From positions 1 through 8,931 of the forward strand of contig JAIXXU010000133.1 in NCBI GenBank assembly GCA_027490595.1: DNA of 8,931 nucleotides. Direction: 5' to 3'. The notes under the pieces were generated by a model. It was not told where the DNA came from, made no database searches, and saw only the letters and a list, made by a program, of their open reading frames with translations. This document shows positions 1 to 5,902 of this stretch, piece by piece. Source of the stretch: Pseudomonadota bacterium. Its GTDB lineage: Bacteria; Bdellovibrionota_B; Oligoflexia; Silvanigrellales; Silvanigrellaceae. The number at the start of each line of letters is the position of its first letter. The first letter of the stretch is position 1. The position numbers and the translations under genes were made by a program.

Positions 1-1308
1 TCCATCAAAAATAGTAAAGGATGAATTCCTCTTAACCTTACCACCATCAGTCTTGATAGAAGTTGTGGATGCGCGTTTCTTTAGTTTTTCAACAAGCGTA
101 GTTCTATTCATAGAAAGAAGCTGAGCGGCACGATTTTTGTTATGATTTGTTCTTCTTAGAGCTTCTGAAATCAGTCTGTTTTCAAACTCCTCAACAACTC
201 TGTAAAAATCAATTCCAGCACCTAGGTCTATCTCTTTTTTAATAAATTGATCTATTTCACTTGGAAAATCTTCCATCATCGACATGCGACCTAAATTAAC
301 CGGCGCAGAATAGTTTGCTTGGGAGTAGCCACCTGTATTAGTGGAGCCCATAGGTCTTTGATAAGGTGCAGTTGGCATACTAATCACATTTTGATTAGGC
401 ATAGATTTATGGTTCATTCCCATAGACTTCGGTGAAGAATAGTGGGCCATTGTTTGACTGTGTGACATCGAAGGCATTTGAGACTGTGGTGCAAATTGAT
501 TTTGAGGTGCAGATTGCTTGTCATAGAAAGTATCAATGTTGTCAGTGACTAAGTTTCTCAAGCGAGGCGGTAAATCACAAATTTCAATGCTGCCTGCATT
601 TTTTAAAACGACAATGCGCTCAATAAGATTTTCAAGCTCTTGAATATTATTGACCCAATTATTTTGCAAAAGAGCATTCATCGCATCATGGGAAATACCA
701 GAAATTTTTTTAGACTTGAGTTGATTGAATTTTTGAATAAAAAATTCAGCCAGGGTAGGAATATCTTCGCGACGTTCACGTAAAGGTGGCAGATAAATAG
801 ATGAGCCAGACAATTTATAATAGAGATCTTCACGGAACGCTCCACGACGAACCAGAGTTTCTAAATCCACAGAAGTGGCACAGATGACACGGCAAGATAT
901 TGATACATCTTCAGCGCTATTCACTGGACGCAGTTGGTTTTCTTGCAACAGACGTAACAAATGGTTTTGTAATTTTGGCGTTAACTTACTCACTTCATCA
1001 ATGAAAATTGTACCATCTTGAGCCTGGACAAAACACCCAGAACGACGATTGGAGGATACAGAACTTGGTTCAACACCAACAAGTTCAATTTCCAACATCT
1101 CTTCATTGAAAGCACCGCACTTAACGGGAACAAAAGAAGACTCTTTTCTTTGAGAGGAATCATGGATCATCTTTGCAATGATTTCTTTTCCAGTGCCTTG
1201 CTCCCCAGTAATCAATACAGTTGAATTACTTTCGGCAATCTTAAAAACAAGGTGTTGAACGTGACGGATAATGGCACTATTACCGATCAAAGCATACGAT
1301 CCACTCAT
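1..1308 (-). CDS. NtrC-family AAA+ transcriptional regulator with degenerate GAFTGA loop (partial, C-terminus off the left edge)
   Basis: An open frame of 436 codons runs leftward from ATG at 1308 to the window edge without a stop. An in-frame TGA seven codons... more exactly five codons upstream, and a GAGAGG ribosome site 6 nt before the ATG, fix the start. The protein is a bacterial enhancer-binding-protein homologue with no receiver, GAF or PAS domain: the AAA+ core begins almost at once (LIGNS, residues 7-11). Seen: Walker A GEQGTGKE (35-42), Walker B GTIFIDEV (99-106), arginine-finger segment FREDLYYKLS (158-167), PPLRERREDIP (174-184), and a Fis-type HTH at about 380-412. Odd points: where the family has ELFGHEKGAFTGA this protein reads ELVGVEPSSVSS, about two residues short overall, and the sensor II motif GNVREL reads NNIQEL, with Gln223 in place of Arg. 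A Met/Gln/Ser/Pro-rich linker (about 255-347) joins core and HTH, and at least 24 residues follow the HTH. It probably regulates transcription, perhaps of the divergent T2SS operon; sigma-54 activation is doubtful. Confidence 0.9.
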   Translation of the reverse strand, partial: MSGSYALIGNSAIIRHVQHLVFKIAESNSTVLITGEQGTGKEIIAKMIHDSSQRKESSFVPVKCGAFNEEMLEIELVGVEPSSVSSNRRSGCFVQAQDGTIFIDEVSKLTPKLQNHLLRLLQENQLRPVNSAEDVSISCRVICATSVDLETLVRRGAFREDLYYKLSGSSIYLPPLRERREDIPTLAEFFIQKFNQLKSKKISGISHDAMNALLQNNWVNNIQELENLIERIVVLKNAGSIEICDLPPRLRNLVTDNIDTFYDKQSAPQNQFAPQSQMPSMSHSQTMAHYSSPKSMGMNHKSMPNQNVISMPTAPYQRPMGSTNTGGYSQANYSAPVNLGRMSMMEDFPSEIDQFIKKEIDLGAGIDFYRVVEEFENRLISEALRRTNHNKNRAAQLLSMNRTTLVEKLKKRASTTSIKTDGGKVKRNSSFTIFDG

Positions 1309-1314
1309 GGTGTT

Positions 1315-1320
1315 CCTCTC
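1315..1320 (-). promoter_or_regulatory. Ribosome binding site of the AAA+ regulator
   Basis: GAGAGG on the minus strand lies 6 nt before the ATG at 1308. Together with the in-frame TGA just upstream (1321-1323) it shows that the regulator really lacks an N-terminal sensory domain, rather than having one missed by a wrong start. Confidence 0.8.
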
Positions 1321-1577
1321 TCAGAATCTAATGAGATTTAGATATTAATATTTACGACTAGCGTTTAAATAGTATGGCATCTTCTTTTCTGAGACACAAG
1401 TTTTAAACCAGTAATTTTTTAAATTAATGAAACTTCTCTTTATACTATATATAAAAGTTTGCTAATAGAATGTAATTATTTGTTGATTTTTATAGAACTT
1501 ACGAAACAACAAAAAAACTCACGCCAGGAAGTTGACGCAAAGAAAATTTGTTTACTTATTTCATTTATATGACATTT

Positions 1578-1607
1578 AGCGTTGAAATTATGCTTATAGC
1601 ATTGAAA
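1578..1607 (+). repeat. Direct repeat AGCRTTGAAA, two copies 20 bp apart
   Basis: AGCGTTGAAA at 1578-1587 and AGCATTGAAA at 1598-1607 match at 9 of 10 positions and start exactly 20 bp apart, about two helical turns. A third near-copy, AGCGTTTAAA, is at 1360-1369, close to the regulator start. Spacing and location, 65-95 bp before gspC, suit a binding site for a dimeric or multimeric regulator. In AT-rich DNA a chance repeat of this length is possible, so the functional reading is inference. Confidence 0.35.
1590..1602. promoter_or_regulatory. Small palindrome ATGCT-TAT-AGCAT, possible operator
   Basis: Perfect 5-bp arms flank a 3-bp centre, and the right arm overlaps the second copy of the AGCRTTGAAA direct repeat. 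It is too short and weak to be a terminator. It could be an operator half-site pair upstream of the T2SS operon, or chance. Confidence 0.3.
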
Positions 1608-1671
1608 AACATTCTTAGGAGTTAAAGTTTTACAAATTACTGTTTTTTGTGCCTTGGGTAAATTATAAAAA

Positions 1672-2607
1672 ATGAAGAATTACCTTCTATCAGCCTACAT
1701 GAGATTCAGAGAACTTGCGTTGAATCCCCCTGAACCAACAAAAGTTGCACCCTATCTTTATGGCGTTGCTGTGGTGATTTCCCTCGTTTCCTTTGGCCTG
1801 ACCCTTTCGAGCGTTTTTCGAAGTAACAACATGGGAGCAGTCTCAACTGAAACAACACCTGACACCAAAGCTCATCAAAACGACAAATGGCCTCTGGTCA
1901 TTTCAAATATTCTTCAGAGAAACCTATTCAATCGCGAAGGCAGTATTCCTGATGCTAGCTTGGTTTCTACCTGTCTAGACAAACCACAAAAATCCCGTCT
2001 CTCTTACAAAGTTGTAGGGATTATTTTTGGGGGTACCGCAAATAGTAGTATTGCTGTTCTTCAAAGCCCTAATGCACAAGGCCCAAGTTCTTATAGATAT
2101 GGCGACGAACTCCCCGCAGGCGGTTTTATTTCAGACATTTCCAGAGATCGAGTTTATATTACTCTAGCAATGTGCCCTGAATACCTAGAAATTGAGTATA
2201 AAAAAATAGAAGATGCGAAACGAGAGGCAAGAAATAAACTCAACGGAAGTAAAGGCTACACTGAAAAAGGATTTGAAAGATCCGGAAACACGACGACCGT
2301 TACAAAAGAATGGGTAACCAACATTTTAAACAACAATTTACCGACAACCCTTCAAGATGCCAGAGCTGTCCCTCACATTGAAGGCGGTTCTATTCATGGT
2401 TTTAATTTAACCGAAATTGTTCCTAACAGTGTTTATTCCAAACTTGGTTTTGAAAATGGTGACGTTGTTACCACAATAAATGGCGTTGAACTCAATGATG
2501 CCGCTCGAGCAATTCAAACATTAAATTCATTGCGTTCAGAAAATAACGTTGAAATAGCAGTCATCAGAAACGGCTTACCTATAGTTTTAAAGGTAAACAT
2601 CGAATGA
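1672..2607 (+). CDS. gspC: GspC-like T2SS inner-membrane coupling protein, first of two tandem copies
   Basis: This 311-residue bitopic protein should link the inner-membrane assembly platform to the periplasmic N0 domain of the secretin. Seen in order: a short cytoplasmic tail, one membrane helix at about 27-49, a homology region (HR) at about 75-175 that opens with the typical RNLFN (83-87), a linker, and a C-terminal PDZ domain at about 230-311 with GFNLTEIVPNS and the NGDVV...INGVEL pattern. Cys101 and Cys168 bracket the HR core and recur in the next gene. Length and domain order are normal for PDZ-type GspC proteins. ATG at 1672 is the first start possible after an in-frame TAA at 1666; its ribosome site is weak, so ATG at 1699 remains a possible alternative. 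It is the first gene of the operon, and its stop overlaps the next start by 4 bp (ATGA). Confidence 0.88.
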   Translation: MKNYLLSAYMRFRELALNPPEPTKVAPYLYGVAVVISLVSFGLTLSSVFRSNNMGAVSTETTPDTKAHQNDKWPLVISNILQRNLFNREGSIPDASLVSTCLDKPQKSRLSYKVVGIIFGGTANSSIAVLQSPNAQGPSSYRYGDELPAGGFISDISRDRVYITLAMCPEYLEIEYKKIEDAKREARNKLNGSKGYTEKGFERSGNTTTVTKEWVTNILNNNLPTTLQDARAVPHIEGGSIHGFNLTEIVPNSVYSKLGFENGDVVTTINGVELNDAARAIQTLNSLRSENNVEIAVIRNGLPIVLKVNIE

Positions 2608-3584
2608 CTCTCAAACTGAATAAAATTTCATTTAAATTATTAGTCTTTTTTAACAAAGACTTTTTTTCTAAAGAAACTCAAGAAAATAACATACTAAATA
2701 AAAGCATACGCCTCGCAAGAAATCTAACCTTCTATCTTTTAATTTCTTCGGTAATTTCATCTGAAATAATCAATGTACTTTCCTTTACTTTTACTAATCA
2801 GATTGAAAAAGAAAAAACAGCCGAATTTATTGTCAGGCGATATCAATTATCGTCTGTATATACTTATCAAAATTTCCAAAAAGTTATCATGGACAGAAAT
2901 ATTTTTAATGTAAACAATGAAATTCCATTTGAAGATACAGAAAAAGGAAATAGCTCTTTTCTTTTGAAGCATTTTGACAAAGTTCCATGCTCACAGCATG
3001 AGAAACTTCCTGGAACAATCCTAGGTATCATATACATTGGACCCCAAGAAAAAAACCTAGTCACCATAAAGGAAACTAGCAGTTCTATGGCTGAGGTTTA
3101 TAAACAAGGAGATAAACTAATCGACAATCCAAATATTGAAGTATTTAAAATAGTAAGTTCATCGGAAATAGAGTTTAAAAGTGGAATCAAAAAAATATGT
3201 GTTATGTTGGATTCGCCTGACAACTTAACTACAGACTTAAATACAAAAGGCATAACAACTTCAACTGTTACAATTTCAAATCAATTTGTAAAAGACGAAT
3301 TAGGCATAGGCTATGCTAAAATTCTCACCACAACACGTATGATTCCTGAAATTAGCAGTGATGGCAAAGTTCAAGGGTTTCGCATGGGAGAAATCCAAGA
3401 AGGTAGCTTATTTAGCAAAATAGAACTTCAAAACGGCGATTTAGTTAGAAACGTGAACGGAATTGATCTCACGGATGCCTCGCAAGGTTTCAAGTTGTTC
3501 CAAGCATTTCAAAATGAAAACAATATCTCTATTGAAATTGAAAGAAACGGTGTGCTTATGATTAAAAAGGTAGTGGTTCAATGA
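2604..3584 (+). CDS. Second GspC-like protein, divergent paralogue of the preceding gene
   Basis: This 326-residue protein repeats the layout of the gene before it. It has a longer N-terminal cytoplasmic tail (about 39 residues), one membrane helix at about 40-65, an HR-type region at about 92-202 opening with RNIFN (98-102), and a C-terminal PDZ domain at about 250-326. The two PDZ domains align almost without gaps: both show GF..(x)EI, SK, NGD.V...NG..L.DA, ENN, and RNG followed by KV near the end. Cys129 and Cys199 occupy the same places as Cys101 and Cys168 of the first copy. Outside these motifs identity is low, and the DNA looks AT-richer than its neighbours. It overlaps both neighbours by 4 bp (ATGA at 2604 and 3581), with AAAGG about 10 nt before its start, so translation is probably coupled. 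The likely role is a second coupling subunit, partnering or substituting for the first; it could also be a lineage-specific T2SS component distinct from GspC. Confidence 0.78.
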   Translation: MTLKLNKISFKLLVFFNKDFFSKETQENNILNKSIRLARNLTFYLLISSVISSEIINVLSFTFTNQIEKEKTAEFIVRRYQLSSVYTYQNFQKVIMDRNIFNVNNEIPFEDTEKGNSSFLLKHFDKVPCSQHEKLPGTILGIIYIGPQEKNLVTIKETSSSMAEVYKQGDKLIDNPNIEVFKIVSSSEIEFKSGIKKICVMLDSPDNLTTDLNTKGITTSTVTISNQFVKDELGIGYAKILTTTRMIPEISSDGKVQGFRMGEIQEGSLFSKIELQNGDLVRNVNGIDLTDASQGFKLFQAFQNENNISIEIERNGVLMIKKVVVQ

Positions 3585-5890
3585 AAAAATTTGAAATTAG
3601 TTTTGTCGTTGTGAGTCAGCTTTTATTTTTGTCTGGTTATGCATTTGCCGAGCAAAGCAATCTACCACCACCTCCAAAACCTCCCTTAGAAGTTTTTCCA
3701 ACAAAATCTCATCACAAAACATCTACAGCGCATGTTCGCCAGAACATCGTTAAACCCAAAGATAAATCAAAAAGTCCTCCCTTTAAGGAAGTCCCTCACG
3801 GAGAAAATTTAGTCAGCATCGATTTTCCTAACGGTATTGAGATCAATGACATAATCAAGACAATCAGTGCTTGGACAGGAAAAAACTTCTTGTTGGGACA
3901 AGGCGTTGCAGGGAATACTCGCATTTCTATTGTCTCATCTGAACCGGTAACAAAAGAAGAAGCCTATCAAGCATTTCTCAGCGCACTTAATATCTCAGGT
4001 TTTACTACTGTGGAAGCAGGAAGAATTACAAAAATTTTACCTGTTGTAAATGCTAGAAATTCAGAAATCAAGACTTATTATGGAGAGTCTTGGGCTCCTT
4101 CAACCGATGAAATTATCAATCAAGTTGTTCCACTAAAATTTATAGATGTGAATACACTGGTAGGGCAAATCAGACCTCTGTTAGGGATGACACAAAACGT
4201 TCCGTTTACTGCCACAAACTCTCTCATATTAACTGATACAGGAAATAGAATACGTCGAATTCTTGAAGTCATTAGAATTCTTGATAATAAAGTAAGCCAA
4301 TCTCAAGTATATATTACAGCAGTTAACTATGTTGATGCTCAAGATGTGGCTAAAAAAGTGGTTGATATTTTTGGTAGTAGCGCTTCCGCAAACTCGATTT
4401 CATTACAAAAAGCACTTGTAGACGGAAGAACAAATTCACTTATTTTAGTCGGTCCATCAGCAGTACTTGACGACATCGTAAGGTTTGTACGGCGCCTCGA
4501 TAAACCTACTGAGGATTTGGCCTCACAAACCATGATAAGGGTGAGACCACTGGATTACGCTGATGCAGAAAAACTAGCTCAGACGTTGCAAGCACTTTCC
4601 CAAAATAGCCAGTCACGTCAGTCGCCACCTCCCTTTATTCCAAGAAATAACTTTCTTCCAGGAGCCCAAAAACCAGATTCAGTTGGACCTTCCTCTGCTG
4701 AATTGAGTGGAAGCAAAATTGCTGCCGATAAGTCAACAAACTCACTTATTATAGAAGGAAGTAAGGCTGCTTTTAACGCGCTAGATTCCATAGTTTCTCA
4801 GCTAGATAAAAGAAGAGCTCAAGTTTATATTGAGGCAAATATAATTGATCTCAATATCAGTAATGATTTAGACTGGCAGCCCTCAACGCTTGGAGGAGCT
4901 ACCACGCAAAACGGTTTAACCTTACCCTTTGGATTTAACGCTCAAAATACACTATCAGTTGTAGCAAATCAGGCAGGCACAACATCAACTGCTGCATCAG
5001 CCTTTGGTAGTTTAGGAAATAACGCCATTTTAGGAATACTGAGTAACACAACAGTAAATATTGGTGGATTTTCATTGACACCTGGCGCTCTTATTTTTGC
5101 TTTAAAATCAGATTCCAATACCAATGTCTTACAAACACCAAGCATGATGGTTTCTGATAACGAAACAGCAAATTTTAAATATGCTGCTGAATGGAATACA
5201 GCTATTCAAGTTGCAAACCCAAATGGCTCTGGCGGGACAGTCACACAAACACAAAAATACGACGTAACAACGGGTTTAAAAATTACACCGCAAATTTCCA
5301 GGTCTGACTATGTAAACCTCAAAATTAATCTTCAACTTGACGATGCAGGTGTATTTAACCAAGTGACAGGATATCCCAATCCCATTTACAAGCGTTCCGC
5401 AGAATCAGTGGTTACCGTTCAAAATGAACAGACTGCAGTTCTTGGAGGTATTACACAAAATTCTGTGAAAAATGCAGAATCTAAAGTCCCCTTACTGGGA
5501 GATATTCCTATCTTAGGATGGTTATTTAAGAAAGTTGTATCTACTAAACAAAAAACTAACCTAATGCTTTTAATTACACCACATGTTGTTAGAAATGCTG
5601 AAGATCTTTCTCATATTTACGAGAAAAAAATTAAAGATAGAGATGATTTTTTAAAAGCATTTTATGGAAAAAGTTTTCGTGAAAACGAATTTTATTCATT
5701 GATGCCAAAAAAAGAAAATGGACAAGCCCGTCCTGAGCGAATAACAAATGATCTTCTTTCCAATCCAGGAAAAAATGACTTGAAATCACAGGAAAAAAAA
5801 TCTCTTCCTAGCGAAGAAAATAACCCTATCAATGCTCCAACTGGTCTTACCAATGGACTGTCTCAACAACCTCCAACCTTGCCCAAATAA
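3581..5890 (+). CDS. gspD: Type II secretion system secretin GspD
   Basis: This is the multimeric outer-membrane channel through which folded substrates leave the periplasm. The 769-residue protein begins with a signal peptide, probably cleaved after AFA (residue 23), then a Pro/Lys-rich spacer (about 28-70). Next come N0 (about 75-155, probable docking site for the GspC HR), N1 (178-236), N2 (242-308) and N3 (317-410, with a Gln/Pro-rich insertion at 341-375). The secretin barrel covers about 413-672 and carries the signature VPLLGDIPILGWLF (636-649) and LMLLITPHVVR. A Ser/Gly/Asn-rich stretch at about 460-500 fits the gate/lip region. A Lys/Asn/Pro-rich tail of about 95 residues follows; I do not recognise a pilotin-binding S-domain in it, and the signal peptide is not a lipobox. 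The start overlaps the preceding stop by 4 bp, indicating coupled translation with the GspC-like genes. Confidence 0.97.
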   Translation: MKKFEISFVVVSQLLFLSGYAFAEQSNLPPPPKPPLEVFPTKSHHKTSTAHVRQNIVKPKDKSKSPPFKEVPHGENLVSIDFPNGIEINDIIKTISAWTGKNFLLGQGVAGNTRISIVSSEPVTKEEAYQAFLSALNISGFTTVEAGRITKILPVVNARNSEIKTYYGESWAPSTDEIINQVVPLKFIDVNTLVGQIRPLLGMTQNVPFTATNSLILTDTGNRIRRILEVIRILDNKVSQSQVYITAVNYVDAQDVAKKVVDIFGSSASANSISLQKALVDGRTNSLILVGPSAVLDDIVRFVRRLDKPTEDLASQTMIRVRPLDYADAEKLAQTLQALSQNSQSRQSPPPFIPRNNFLPGAQKPDSVGPSSAELSGSKIAADKSTNSLIIEGSKAAFNALDSIVSQLDKRRAQVYIEANIIDLNISNDLDWQPSTLGGATTQNGLTLPFGFNAQNTLSVVANQAGTTSTAASAFGSLGNNAILGILSNTTVNIGGFSLTPGALIFALKSDSNTNVLQTPSMMVSDNETANFKYAAEWNTAIQVANPNGSGGTVTQTQKYDVTTGLKITPQISRSDYVNLKINLQLDDAGVFNQVTGYPNPIYKRSAESVVTVQNEQTAVLGGITQNSVKNAESKVPLLGDIPILGWLFKKVVSTKQKTNLMLLITPHVVRNAEDLSHIYEKKIKDRDDFLKAFYGKSFRENEFYSLMPKKENGQARPERITNDLLSNPGKNDLKSQEKKSLPSEENNPINAPTGLTNGLSQQPPTLPK

Positions 5891-5896
5891 GAGGGG
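5891..5896 (+). promoter_or_regulatory. Ribosome binding site of gspE, favours the second ATG
   Basis: GAGGGG lies directly against an ATG at 5897 (no spacer) but 6 nt before a second in-frame ATG at 5903. Normal ribosome spacing therefore favours 5903. The two starts differ by only two residues. Confidence 0.65.
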
Positions 5897-5902
5897 ATGA
5901 CT

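Larger units (their letters stand above)
1309..1671. promoter_or_regulatory. Divergent intergenic region between the regulator and the T2SS operon
   Basis: This 363-bp AT-rich gap must hold the promoters for both the leftward regulator gene and the rightward T2SS operon. I see no convincing coding frame, no tRNA and no strong terminator hairpin. No sigma-70 promoter stands out: TTGACG at 1532-1537 is a fair -35 box but has only poor -10 candidates downstream. Two partial sigma-54-like matches, at 1375-1390 (plus) and 1396-1410 (minus), each lack one of the most conserved bases. A repeated AGCRTTGAAA element and a 13-bp palindrome lie near the operon side and are listed separately. An AGGAG at 1617-1621 has no usable start codon at normal spacing. 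Confidence 0.6.

Noticed and set aside
1018..1224. Plus-strand open frame of 68 codons
   Set aside because: It lies antisense within the AAA+ core of the regulator, whose motifs are clear; the frame has no family resemblance.
1375..1410. Two sigma-54-like promoter matches (TGGCAT...TTTC on plus, TGG...TTGT on minus)
   Set aside because: Each lacks one base of the almost invariant GC doublet, the plus match is nearly 300 bp from gspC, and the adjacent regulator has no GAFTGA loop. A chance match in AT-rich DNA is more likely.
1532..1570. Sigma-70 promoter with -35 TTGACG
   Set aside because: No -10 hexamer with more than about three matching bases occurs at 16-18 bp spacing.
1617..1671. Small ORF behind the AGGAG at 1617-1621
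   Set aside because: No ATG, GTG or TTG lies at a usable distance, and an in-frame TAA at 1666 closes the frame before gspC.
1672..3584. One gspC split by a frameshift into two genes
   Set aside because: Each product has its own membrane helix, HR and PDZ domain, so these are two complete genes, not halves of one.
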